A DNA stretch of 64,000 nucleotides, taken from NCBI GenBank assembly GCA_019722365.1, contig JADFUC010000846.1, forward strand, positions 186,001-250,000. Reading direction: 5' to 3'. The position numbers and the translations under genes are program-made. Below the pieces are notes generated by a model, which saw nothing but the letters and a program-made list of their open reading frames with translations, was not told the DNA's origin and did not search any database. The stretch comes from Lithospermum erythrorhizon (Eukaryota; Streptophyta; Magnoliopsida; Boraginales; Boraginaceae). Below, in pieces: positions 25,447 through 38,217 of this stretch. The first letter of the stretch is position 1; each line of letters starts with the position of its first letter.

Positions 25447-27365
25447 GAAATCTTATGTGATTTATTCAACATAAATTTGCAAACACACTTCTCGCATTAT
25501 GATTCAACCTTACAGGGAAAATTTGTAAACCTATTCATACCAATTCAATTATCATCTTTGTTACATCTCTAAATCCACCACCAACTGCACTATAAGTATG
25601 AATCTCTAGTACCTCTAGAAGCATGGGTCAACGAAATACCTTTTCCTCTCATATACCAATTCTTCTCAAATTACAATACACCCCAAACTACCAAGTCTCA
25701 CATTATACAACCACGACAAGCTCAATCCTACACTATGCTCCCGACTTATCGCGCAACAACATATATTATATCACACTTGTTAATACTCCCACGCCTTTGG
25801 GATTTTGTCAACTTTATCTGCTACCAAGAGTCATAAATTTATAATCCTTAGAAATAACATTAACACATCACCATCACTGGGCTTCCATCATGTTATTCTT
25901 TAAAAACCATTAACTTCCTTACTTATAAACGGATACATCAACCATCGCACTTGTCTTACTTTAATAGGTCTCAAGATTCATTGATATTCTACTACTAATT
26001 CCCACTAATTTTCCTTACTGTTAGTCCAACTTCCTCCGAGCGAGCCGGTAATTCAAATCTTATCATTTTACGAGGATTCCACGTACAACATCATAAGATC
26101 ACATCTAAAATATTTAAACATATCATCTGTATCCATTAACTTCCACTCGTCCTATAAAATTTGCTTCCTCAACCTTTCACCCGGATACAACAAGTTAATA
26201 CCGACTGTGAAACAAAGATAATATTCTAAACACCGCACTCCTCTTATCACCCTCGGGCGTCATAGTCATCTACACTGATTTAATAACTAACTGGTAGCCT
26301 TTAATTTATTATATAAATTGCATACAATATCTAAGCCTTCCAAGAAATTATCATTCCCTTTCATATATCTTTTCCTGATCGCTCGAAAGCAAATCAAATT
26401 TGCATCCTTAATTAAGTCTTTGATATATATCATTTTAATTTATATCATAACTTCATACTTTCTCCTTCCCAACTCATACCTATTATAACCCCACATATCA
26501 TACATCAAGATAACACATACTCCACATATCATAGCCCTTTACGTAAGTTATTCCGCATCTTTAATTGACACATAATACACTTTTGAGACAACTCCCGCTA
26601 GTCTCATCATCTTAATATGTCTGCTCACAGAGGTCACACTTTATATTTCATCTCGTAATTTCTCCTAAAGTCCCACCAACCCGATATATCAACTAATTCC
26701 CTTCTTGCAACAATTCTTCATTCCTCATACTTACTACAATTCAATCAAGTATTTCCATTTTCCATCCCACTTAAATAGTTTATTAATAGAGTACTACTAA
26801 ACATCTTTTCTTTCTCCCAGAGTCCCAAAATCTTTAGTATTCCACTTATTCTTCAAGCAACACTTCACAACTCGAAAGCAACTTTAGAACTTCATAACGG
26901 CAATCAACTAAAATATCATTTCTTCATCCCAAATTGTCACCACATTAAATCCAACTTTATATCCACTAATAAAGTACTCACACTTAATTTCACCAATTCA
27001 AATTTTTCCCAATATTTCGTGATGTGCCAAACATATTCCAATGCATCTAGATGATCGATAACCTCATACAACCACTCAATCGCGGATAAATAGCTTTTGG
27101 CGCAAAATTTTCCATTTCAGCTTATCCTCACTTCCCTTAGTATCCATCGAGATAGAATTTCCAATATCAACCTATTACTTATTAATTCTCGGTATTCTCT
27201 CTGCCTCTCATATTCATAATCCATTATCGACAACAAAGATTCATTAACTTATTTCCATCTTCACAAAGCCTGGGCCCATCCTTGTACGTCAATCAACAAT
27301 TCTCCCTCTACCCTAACACTCGGGTCCAACTATCATACTATTCACCAACACTCTTCCATTCTAAT

Positions 27366-28390
27366 TAACTACATTCTAATTACTAACTTATCAATCCCAA
27401 TATCGTCACTTTATTACCCCAACCAACACTTTAATCACATTCTAATCAATCCAACAATCTATTTCTCAAACGACCACCATTATTAACAACCTTTATTTCA
27501 AATCCAAATACTACTCAACTTACTCCCAAATCAACCAACATATCTCTTATAACCACTTTAAAATCAAGAACCTATACTCCAAAACAACTATATTTAAACT
27601 TCAACAACACACTTTTTACAAATTTACATTTTTCCTCAAAAGTCAACAAAAGTCAACATAACATATTCAATAATTTCAAACCCAAGAATCGATCATCATT
27701 ATTTCACTTTATCACATAATCCAAACTTGGACGTATAACTCATAATTTTTAAAGCCTCAAAACTTGAAGTCAAATTAAAGTCAAACTAAAAAGTTAACAT
27801 CTCAAATTCATGAAAATACCCAAAAAATTCAACTTTAACTTCAAAACAACTATAATAAGACTACATAACATAGTTTCAAAGTTTAATATCCAATCGGGTA
27901 AAAGTCAACTAAAAGTCAACCTCTTCAAACTCAAGAATTACTCACAAAAGATTTTGATCTTTCTTACCCAGATATGGATGCATTTACGAGGGGAAGCAAA
28001 CTTGACAATCCCCTTGTCCTTGAGCTAGTTAAAACAATCGACGGCAGAACCAAGTTAAAATTTCGCCAGAGTGCGAGGTTGTGGAATCTCGGCCAAGAGA
28101 GGGAACGGATTTGTGAATGAGTCAGGATGGTGGATTATGAGATAGTGTGGGTCATGGTATATTTTGGATGCCAGCGCCTGCCGGCTTTCATGCTTTTATT
28201 TCTCCACTTTCCGCATTAAATCTCACAATTACACCGATTCCAACGTAAAATTTCTCGTGATAAACTACTACTTCAAATAATACTAATCTCGCACATCGAT
28301 TTTATTCCAAAATTATTTATACTATCTCCCGAGTCCCACCACCAACCGATATATGAACACAATTCAATCGCTTAGTCAACGAGTTATTTC
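27366..28390. repeat. Direct repeat, right copy (LTR part)
   Basis: Matches 22641-23646 as described there. Sequence left of 27366 does not match the sequence left of the other copy, so the repeat boundary here is sharp on that side. Confidence 0.85.
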
Positions 28391-28393
28391 ACT

Positions 28394-29559
28394 ATACATG
28401 CAAGTAAGTCCACCACCAACATCAATAACCTGTCTCAATCCTTCAACCATTTAAACTTCAAAGGCTTTCATTGCAATGCAATAGTAGAATGACATTCCCT
28501 TATTAAATGCAATAATGCATCATTGAATCATGATCTATGGCCGGATACTCAAAGGCATGCATCCCATGAGCTATATGTCAATGGCCTCCTCTTTCAAGAA
28601 TTGTATCTTTCAAATGAAACCTCGTAATAATCCATCAAGAATTTAGTAGTATCAAACACAATTCGGTTAAAAACAACATCGAATTAGATAATTATGTGTG
28701 TTTGCACTCAAAATCGAAAACCTAAAACAAATTTAAAACTGAACGACCGAATCTCATTTAAAATATTTATTTGATAACAATTCAAAGAAAAATACTTAAA
28801 TTGAGTTATTTTGACAACTTTGTCCCTACCTTAGTTCATTTACTTATATATAAATCATATATTAAATAAATAATACTATAATAGATAATTAAATAATAAA
28901 TCTTATTAATTAGATTTGGCATTTAGTAGTATAAATATAATAATTTGATTAAATAAATATTAAACACCATATAAGATACCAAAATCGAACTCAATCAACG
29001 TCATCTTAATTACACAATGTTAATATGACAAGTAGCCACCAAAAAAACATGCTGGAAAAATCCAACCACTTCGGTTCTCTAGTTAACATGATAGCAAATC
29101 CGAGTATTAACAATACAACATTGAATAAAATACAAAGAATTAAATCAACATGTTAATTAACAAAACAACGAATAAAATAATTGACTCTTCATATTAACAA
29201 TAATGAATAAAATATAAAGAATTAATTAAAATAACACATCCGAATATATTATAAATCGAATAGAAAAGGAATAAAAATTATTAACCCGTGATAAATTTGG
29301 TAAGCAAGAAGCAGGAGGCGGTATTTGCTTTTCAGTGCTGGGACCGGTAGTTATGGTACTATGATTATTCGATTAAGAGAAAAATAAACTATGAATTTTA
29401 ACTTAATTTTTTGTTAAGGATTTTGATAAATACATAATTTATTAAGCACTTAAAATAATTCATTAACCGACAAACTTAATAAATTAAATACTAAAATTAA
29501 TTAAATTTAAGTGTTCAATGAGTTTAACAAATAAATATCCCTAATCTTAACATCTGTGT
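28394..29559. other. AT-rich spacer
   Basis: It is very AT-rich with runs of AATAAA and TTAATT. No coding frame, transposon end or RNA gene was recognised. Confidence 0.4.
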
Positions 29560-30550
29560 TCTCATTATATCAAGCTCAAGAGCGGTTTCTTTTGGTGAGA
29601 GCAACAGCCATACTAAAGCTGAACTTAACTGCTAGAAGCCGATTCGATTCTCAAATGCTCGATTCAAAATTTGGTCCGAGTCTCGGCTCCAGAACAAACG
29701 AGACACAAATATCAAAAATCATACTGGCCAACCCCTAAATCACAAATTATCAAAAATCAATATTCGGCCGACCGGAAATTGAACTGTCAAATTATCTCTA
29801 CTTTGCCTCTACTTAACTCGGCCTGACTGCTGGTCCATTATATAAGGCCCCCCCAGCCCCCATCCCCTGATCCCTGATCCCCCGAGACTTGGGCCATGCT
29901 ATTATGACCATCCTCAAGCCTCAAAGCGCCTTAATTTTCTCAAACCTAATTCATTCCCTCATTCTCTCATTCTCACTCTCTCTCTCAAGTTAATCTCTAC
30001 GCTTCCTTAAATTTCTCTCGTTCCAATTTTCTACTTCCCCACAACCTTTCCGAAAATATGTCATATAGTAGCCTCACACTAGTTCAAGCGACAACGGCAT
30101 ATTATCCATTTCTTTTTTGCTGAGTCTAAAGGACTTTAGGTTGACTATTGTTATTTCTGGGTTTGCATGTTGATTTTCGCCAATACCTTCCATGGCATAT
30201 TTTGTTATCATTCGTGTGGCCTGATTACATTATTTCCATTTTCCGTCGATCCGAAGCTTGTATCTAAAGTTGACTTTTCGGTTGACTCTGCATTCGAACA
30301 GATGCTTGATTTTATTTGTAATAGCTTCTGCTGAGTATACTTGCTTCATTTGTGGCTCGATTGCTAATTTTTTATTTTCCTGCTTCAATTTGTGTTAGAT
30401 CTAAAGTTGATTTTCGTTGACTATTTAAATCTAATAAGTTCTTCCATTAAACAGATGCTGCTTTTTGTACTGTGAATAACATTCATTTATCAGGTTATGT
30501 TGCTTGGAGCATTTAGTTTGTATCAGGTTTTAGTTTTGGGGCAAATTATT

Positions 30551-30960
30551 AATTGTGGTTTCAAATTTGGAATTGTGGTTTCAATTGGGAATTGTGGTTT
30601 CACTTTGTAATTGTGGTTTCAATTTGGAAATTGGGTTTCAATTAGGCTTAGTGGTTTCAATTGGGAATAGTAGGTTTGGGCTCAGGTTTTCAGGTTTCAA
30701 TTGATTTAGGTTTCAATTAAATGCTTAGAATTAATTAAATAATTCAGAATTAATTTATTAATTAGGTTTCAATTTTATAATTCAATTAAATACTTTCCTA
30801 ATTAGGTTTCCAATTTTGTAATTCAATTAAATATTTTCCTACTGTGGTTTCCACTGTGCGCTTTCAATTTTTGTAATTAGGTTTCAATTTCAATTCAATT
30901 AAATAATTTCCTAATCGTGGTTTCCACTAAAGCTAAATTTTGTAATTAGGGTTTCAATTT
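30551..30960 (+). repeat. GGTTTCAATT short-unit tandem repeat
   Basis: Units of about 19 bases built on ATTGTGGTTTCAATTTGGA repeat closely from 30551 to about 30680. They continue in looser form (AGGTTTCAATT, GTGGTTTCCACT) to about 30960. They lie between the CT-rich leader and the transposase frame of the hAT element, where plant hAT genes often have a leader intron. Confidence 0.85.
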
Positions 30961-31239
30961 TGTAATTCATTTTAAACAATTTTATGATCGCCTTTTAATT
31001 AAACCTGCTTAATTTCTTAATTGAAGTCTTAATACGGGTTCTTCATTTGTTGAATCTTCTATTACCTCTCGAATCTTTATAACCCCTCCGGATAATGACG
31101 AGGAAATGGTATCCGAACTGATGAGAATTTCAATTCAAAATCGACGACCGAAATTCGAAAGCGGATTCGTCAGAAAATTACCATCCAAGTAGACGCCTCG
31201 CTGAGGCACGTAGAACATTTATCCAAAGAATAAACAAGC

Positions 31240-33060
31240 TCACGGGTAAGAAAGCATTTGCCTGGGGATCATTTTAAACCCACAAGTGATGTTTAAAGGA
31301 AAAAGAACAATAAATGTACGCGATCATGTCGACTTCCGTCTGACTAAGCAAAGGGTACAACATCACATTTGATTAGACATTTGAAATCGCATGCCCAAAT
31401 AGACACAAACTCTTTTCCTAAAGAGGTCGCAAAGTCATGAACGCGACGTGTTCTAAATTTGTACACCACATTTCATGAGATAGTTCGTTTCCTGAATTTT
31501 TACATTCGATTTTGCAAAGGTAAAACTCTTGGCTGCTCATATGATTCTTGCACACAACATCCTTTATAATAGTCGAGCATGTGTTTAATGAGTTTCTCGA
31601 AGCCTACACTTCTCATTATAGAAAAATCAAGAGATATTTGGTTAGAAAGAATGTTTCAATGCTTGAAACGGTGTGGGTTAAAATTAAGTGGACTTTGAGG
31701 CGCTGTTGTGGTCAAGTTAACAACCCATCGCTGTGGTCCGGGGTTCGCAGGATGATATATGGTTATTACTTGTCACTATGTCGGGAGTAGGAACTGAATC
31801 GCTAAAAGGGTTTTATCTTTTGTTAATGTTCCACCCATAACGGTAAAGATTAGCTGTTATACATGTAGTTTTGTTCTATGAAATTATGATAAGTTTCTTC
31901 TGCTAGTGCTTGATAAATCTATGCTAATGATATTTGTATTGATATTTTAAGAAAAGATTATAACTCTATTTCAAAGCCGGGTATCAATGGTAAACCTTCA
32001 TGTTAGTGTCAGGCCTATATACGAATTTGGTCAAGTTGTGAGACGGGTTAAAAGCATCGGTAGTTAATCGGGATGTGGTTTGCAGTAAGATGTTAATTTC
32101 TTGTTTGGTTCCGAAATGCATTGAATTCATTTAATGAACATAGATTAACTTGCAATTGTCATTCATTGCTAGCGTTAGATAATAACACTGGGATGGAATT
32201 CAACTTATGAGATGTTGTTCACCGCCTATAAGTATAGCAAGATTTTACTAAATTTGGAGGAGGATTAATGGTTTTCTCAGGCTGGTCCTACCGATTTTGG
32301 AACGGCACAAGTTCACGAGGCAAAGTGAATTTCTTTGAGGTGTCTCTGACGTGACAAATGATTTATTAATTATCCAACTCGTTAACTGTTTGACTGAAGT
32401 TAAGAGATTATGAATTGATAAATATTCAATTGGATAATGTTACTACCAAACATATGAGTATACTTCAAGAATGTCACTTAAGTATGACAAATATCAAAGA
32501 ATTTATCAAGTTGCTTTTGTTCTAATTCTAGATCCCAGTATAAGAAAGTTATGATCAAGTTTGTTTACGTAAATCAATGTATCCCATGACATGAGGCTGG
32601 GATTGGAAACCGTATTAAGAGTTTCGTTGACTTTTACATCAAGATGTCGAGTATAGGTAAATGATAAAAAAAGCCCTCGAACCATATTCCTGATATCAAA
32701 CAACCACCTGCCTGCCACAATTAACAAAAGTAGCGTACGATATCACAAATTGAAACCGTGAAACTCCATGGCATAGAAAAAATGAGACCTGAATCCTATC
32801 AGAAGGAAACCGTTTTTCCCAATGTGGATAACTTTGATGTTCTTGGTCAGAGTTGAAATCTAGGGGAAGTATAAAATATCATTCAAGATGCATACATTTA
32901 TTTTATCCATTCCACCATAAATCTGCTTGCCTCGTAATCCATCTTCAAATACGGCTAGAGCGATCGATAAAAAAGAGGCCAATGAGACACAATAAGTCCT
33001 ACTTGGTGGTGGAGATTGATCAAGGTCATATGGCATTCGATCTTCCGTAGAGGTATGTTT
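31240..33060 (+). pseudogene. hAT transposase pseudogene (BED finger to dimerisation domain)
   Basis: Fragments in shifting + frames follow the family order. Near 31262 the bases encode WDHFKP, and near 31350-31400 GTTSHLIRHLKSH; together these are the two halves of a BED zinc finger. Near 31750-31840 is YMVITCHY with RVLSFVNVPP slightly after it, the conserved catalytic-core strand. Near 32815-32840 is FPNVDNFDVLG, the start of the C-terminal hAT dimerisation region, after which the match fades. Numerous stops and frameshifts rule out activity. Confidence 0.75.
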
Positions 33061-34097
33061 TTTTGTTACTTATTTTACCCTTTTTCTACTTTTTTAACTT
33101 TTTTCTATTCAACAAGTTTGTTGACCATTTTTTAATAGCCAAATGATGATCCAATTGAATCGAATATGACAAAGGCTGAAATGGAGATCCAAGTCCAATG
33201 CCAATGCCACCGGTGTTTTTCTCTGTTTCGCTTTCTCGCTTTTGTTAGTCAGTTTTTAATTTGTTTTTTTTGTGTATTTCTATCTCGCTTACGTAAACCG
33301 CTTTTTATTGCTGTTGTGAATGTATCTCCGCCCCCCTCGCTACTCAATCACGAGGTTCAGCATCACCTTTATTCAAGCAACCCTCACTGTGCAAAGCGCC
33401 ACTAATAAGTGGCAAGCCACCAAGAAAGAAACACGCAAAAACGAGGAAAACTCCGATTCGTCAGTTGCGACTTCGCGACATATCTCGACTCGTTTACTTT
33501 TGTCATTATTTGAACTTCGTGACTGTTGTAATTTGTGGGACTGCTGCCAGGGACTGCTCTACCTCGTTTTGGTTTGTAATTATGGACCGTTACGTGTTTT
33601 TACACATGGCGAAAATTAGTGTGCGTATTATTGACAATCGATCCGGCATGTTATTCGGCAGGCGCTTCCATGTTTGCGCCCATGGCTGAGATTTATTTTG
33701 CCCGCACGTGATTCTACGGCAATCATGGTGCTTGCAACCATAACGCAGCTCTTGGAATTTTCGATTACCTAAAAAGACTATTCGAGCCTAATTTAATTTT
33801 TTTAAACATCGTGATGTCGAATCAGAATTACTATTTCACTTGGCCTCTTATTATACTTTTAATTTCAATGTAATCAAGGGCTTTTAAAAAATGTATTCGG
33901 ACCGAGCTTTTTTCAAACTGCCGAAAAATCGAGCCAAAATTCCTGAGCCGAACCTCTTCCTACCAAAGAATTCGAATCCGAGTCAATGTTTAAAATTGAT
34001 ATTCGGTCAATCGAAGTCGAGCCGAATACTCCCAAACCCGCTAGAGCCGAATTCAAACGTTTAATACCCGTCCTGCCTCGGCTCGCTTACACCCCTA

Positions 34098-36471
34098 CAT
34101 GCCACTAGGTATCGCCAACAATCATGTTTTCATTGTTACATGATTGTTTGAACTATAAATTTATTTTTTTTCTTTTATGAAGTAGGTGACTAAATAGTAA
34201 TATGATTTTGTGATGAATATGCCAATAAAGATGGACTATGAATTTATAGCGTATACCAGAGAATGCACGACTTGACCAATTGGTTTCAAATAAAATTTAG
34301 ATTTTTCAAAGGAATGTATTGTCTAATATTCAATAGTCAAAGTTGATGACTGTTATTTTGTAATAAGTGTTTTTGTTCATTCTGTAAATTGATAATAGTA
34401 GAATGCCCGTGAATTTGGTATTTATCTATTGGGGTTAATTTGACGAATGCTTTATTTAGCCACGTATTTAACTACTAGAAAATATAATTTTGGTATTTAA
34501 ATTTAACTAAATGCAAATACTAAAAATATTATCTTCGCTTACTATATTGATTATCAAAAAAAAAGTATTAACAGTGAAAGAAAAAAAACATCACAGATAT
34601 TTAATCAGCAAGATGTAAATAATGAAAACGAACGAAAAGCTTTGAATTATTAATTAAGCACCATATCCTCGAGTCGGGACGAGCCAAAAATATTAACTTA
34701 GAGGGCTTATTATTAAATAATCGATTATTATTTTATCGACTTCGATGAATATTAAATCAGAAAAAAATAACCTAAAAGGAAAAATAAATAAATTGTTCAC
34801 GCTCCATCAAATCTCATGACCATTCGCGTGTTTCACAATTGTTATGAAAAAGAGACGGATTATTAATTACACCATATCCCCGAATCGGTTGGTCGAACTA
34901 ACTTTGTATTAATTTATCGTAGCCTTATCATAGCTGAAAAACAATGATACATCGTTAGAATAAATTAAAAAAATGAAGGAAAAAAACATGAATTATTAAT
35001 TTAAATAATCTTATATTTAAATGATTTTACCAAAAAATATTATCAGAAAGAGTTTATTGGAATAACAAGATAATTATCGAATTTCTACTATTAGCTGAGT
35101 AATTAAAAAAATGAGGCACTGGTAAATAAAAACTTGTAAAATCGAAAAAGCAGAAGGAAAAACAAAGAAAGTTCCACACGCATGGTCCTATGACCATTTA
35201 AAAGTGTTATGATCCATCTTTATAACTAATACTGGTTCAAAAGCTGAAGACTTTATTTTGTTTAATACTAGTTACCATTAAAATAGGTCTACTTAACTTT
35301 CTCCTCATTTATGATGATAAGATGGTTTATTCATAATGTTAATGCATCTAGTTTGATTAATAAGGTAAGTAAACCTAAATATTGTTTAGGAAACCGTAAG
35401 ATTAATAACTAATTAATTCAATACTATCAAGGTTTGTTTCACACAGCTTAACAGTGAAAATTAAGGGAACATTAAGTCTACGAAAAAGGAAATAAACAAG
35501 TAGCCTTATGAGTTATGTATACATAAGTCTACGAAAAAGGATTCATCAAGGCTGTCCTCTCTTTCTATCTTATATCTTGCCCACCATCATCATAGCAGAA
35601 TGTTTTTAACTCGTTAATCGGTAGGCCAGTATCTTCAAATTAGGAGCTTGTAGAAGTTTTATCCGGACTGATAAGCACACAATCATCAGTTTTAAGTTGA
35701 TAAATTGGCTGTTAGCATCAAATGCTGCAAGATCTAATCATGACTCGAGACAGCGATTACAATGAGCATGAAGTACCTGTCACCAAGAACATAATGCATG
35801 AGTTCAGTATTTGTAAATCTGATGGCTGAAAAAAGAGAACATATTTAGGAGTCGAATAACATAGTGTCTACTGTTTGGATTCTTTCTAATAGTTCGATAT
35901 ATACAACTTGGCAGAGGTAAGAATATCAGAGTGCAACATCCTAGGGACCAAGAACTCTTGCACCAAGGACAGATATGGAGCCCTAAAAAGATATCAATAA
36001 ACGATTGTCCAGTCTGGACATTGTACTTGCTACTCTATAGAAGATAATACATAGACTTTTGATACTATAATGTGAGATGATTTAATTCATAACCGGTGTT
36101 CTTGGAATCGATTATTGATCCAGCTTGCACTCACAACACTTCCATCTTAAATTTCATGTTTTACATGTTCCACATTCGTCTTTATTTGAGAAACAAGACC
36201 ACTATATACAAAGGATGTGCAATTGCGAAGGATATATCAAACTGAGCACCGGTTGCTAATCCTAAGCATTCACTCTGAACAGGATTCTGATAAATTCTCA
36301 CTTATTACACTATTACCAAAATAACTTTGGCATGAGCTACTTGAAATGAAAGGATAGAATACTACCAGGATAACTTCAATAATATGCTATCTAAAAGAAA
36401 AGAGAAGTACTCTCTAGCATTTCATAATTTCAAAGACGAGCTAGGTGTATATTGCAGAGAAAGCAAACCTT
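34098..36471. other. AT-rich intergenic DNA and 3' flank of the BSD gene
   Basis: Two imperfect direct repeats are seen (TTATTAATTA..CACCATATCC near 34650 and 34860; AAGTCTACGAAAAAGGA near 35475 and 35526). The 3' untranslated part of the minus-strand BSD gene probably lies just left of 36471. No other gene is supported. Confidence 0.4.
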
Positions 36472-38217
36472 TTAACTTGAATTGGTCTCTGAGCCTCTAA
36501 CTTCTATGTTTTGATCAACAGAACCAGCAGTGTCTACATCATCAGGTCTCTTTGCTTCTGCCATTTCAACTTCGTAAACACTAACATCAGAAGATGGTCC
36601 ATTCTCACTTTTCATCTGTTTGAGCTTCTGCAACTGTACATCACGCAGCTCATACCTAATTATATATGAAAGCCAAACTGTCATTTAAATTTCGGTATTA
36701 TGTTACCTAGCATTTCTGAATGGAAACCAAATGCTCATCGGAAGACATAAAAATGACAATCACGAAAGAGCAGAAAAATGACAATAGAACAAGCAATATT
36801 GCACCCCCACCCCCTCTCCACACACACACCCCTATTTCTTCTTTTTTGTGTATCTATGGTGTGTTCATTACAGCTTCTGTTAAAGACGCCTTACATTCTA
36901 TTTTAACAAGACATCAATCAGAATACCAGAGTAGCTACATTGTGCGGGAACGGGTTCAAGATCCATGTTATAACGAACTTTCGAGCAGAAGAGTAAGAGA
37001 TCTTACTCAGAAACATAACCTCTAACAAGAGAAAAATATATTCTCCAAAACATCCGCTCCTCCATATAGCGTGGGCACAACCTAAACCTAAGTTGCGAGA
37101 GTTCCTGCAGGAGGTTAAAGTTTAACACAGAGCAGCAGAATGACACAAATTTCTAGTAATCAATAGTTACCAGCAATCGATGATTGTAGTGTAAGAAATT
37201 AATCAATCAACACCTTAATCGGATAAGGTTATACTGCACAGAAGATCATACCTTTGATCATTCATTTAAGTGATAGAAACGCTTACTTTGACTTGAACAA
37301 AAGAATATTATGCTAAAAGGGAAGAGCTAAGAAGTTCACTACTTAAGCTCGGATAGTGTTCATAACCGACCATAGTAGTAAGCTGAAAGATCATACATTT
37401 GAGTTACTCCTAAATCTCTAACTGATTACAAATCAAAGAAGCTCAATTGGAGGAATGAATATGCAATGCTATGCTATTAACCGAAATCATCAAAATCGAG
37501 TACTAAGATGAAGCATTAATCATGAATAATAGTTATGGTCCGTTTGGATTAGGTGAGGTTAAAACTTAAAACTAAACTAGGTGAGGATAGTAGAGGTGAA
37601 TGTTTCAAAATATTGTACCTATATTATTTTATTTATCGAGGTAAACTAAACCATGTGAATACAAAAATAGAACCTCGAATAGGATAAACTTAAAATGATT
37701 CAACTAGCTTCAACCAATCCAAACTAACCATTAGTAATCTCAACTCCCTCAGCATATAAAGTGTTAAAAAACATAGTGAATACTCCAGCAAAAGTTGAAC
37801 CCGAGAAGTCTAGTGGAAGCTCGAGTCAGATAACACCAAAACGAACCTTAACTTTGGCAAGAACAAGAATAGCATGTCGCTCTTGCCAATCAGACAAATC
37901 GTTCCTTATATTCCCCGCATCAATATCCACGTCATCCTCATCTATCAATCACAAATAAATAAAAATAAAAACATTTCATAAAATATTATTAATATTAACA
38001 ATAAAATTAAATATAAATTACCCGGGAGAGCAAAATTCTTGAAAGTTTCTAAAGTGAATGAATGAATGAATTTGAGTAAGAGAGGAGTTATTCCATATAT
38101 TTTATGTGATTCTTCTTCTTGTTTTGCTTCATTAAATGCGTTGGTTTTGGTTTGTGGTGAAGAGATTATGGAGGGCAGAGATGTCTTTATACGTCGGAAC
38201 CATGATGAAACGTCCAT
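36472..38217 (-). CDS. BSD-domain protein (4 exons, 190 aa)
   Basis: On the minus strand, exons 38217-38022, 37941-37847, 37104-37007 and 36655-36472 join in one frame (573 nt with stop) across GT-AG introns. The chosen ATG gives MDVSSWFRRIKTSLPS, a usual start for the plant family; the frame upstream has only non-ATG starts. Residues 38-65 (KIYGITPLLLKFIHSFTLET) form the pre-BSD helix, and residues 66-130 form the BSD domain with WQERHAILVLAKVKELSQLR and the hallmark Phe-Trp pair in ERMFWRIYFSLV. The tail is acidic and disordered. BSD domains occur in TFIIH p62-like and synapse-associated proteins; the role of this short plant form is unknown. The exons look intact. Confidence 0.85.

Larger units (their letters stand above)
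21226..28393 (-). mobile_element. Decayed LTR-retrotransposon region (probably Ty3/gypsy, minus sense)
   Basis: The stretch is strongly pyrimidine-rich on the + strand, so the purine-rich sense strand is minus. It starts with TGTAACGACTCGCC at 21226, an LTR-terminus-like sequence. It contains two direct repeats of about 1 kb (22641-23646 and 27366-28390) spaced like LTR portions, and a gag-like zinc-knuckle remnant between them on the minus strand. Reverse transcriptase and integrase motifs could not be read, so the element is non-autonomous or too eroded. The right repeat lacks a counterpart of 21226-22640, so it is truncated or the region is nested. The LTR-element call is reasonable; the superfamily is a guess. 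Confidence 0.5.
29560..34097 (+). mobile_element. Decayed autonomous-type hAT transposon
   Basis: The right end reads CTCGGCTCGCTTACACCCCTA and stops at 34097. Its reverse complement, TAGGGGTGTAAGCGAGCCGAG, is a typical plant hAT terminus. The 220 bases before it are full of GAGCCGA and CGAGCC words, and similar words (GTCCGAGTCTCGGCTCC, GGCCGACCGG) occur at 29680-29780, marking the opposite subterminal region. The left tip near 29560 has decayed and could not be matched to the right tip, and no copy of the flanking CATGCCAC was found to its left. Inside are a CT-rich leader (29940-30050), a minisatellite intron or leader, and a transposase pseudogene in + sense. Confidence 0.7.

Noticed and set aside
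36760..37025. Open frame of 101 codons on the plus strand opposite the BSD gene
   Set aside because: It overlaps the third BSD exon and its intron in antisense and carries no domain.
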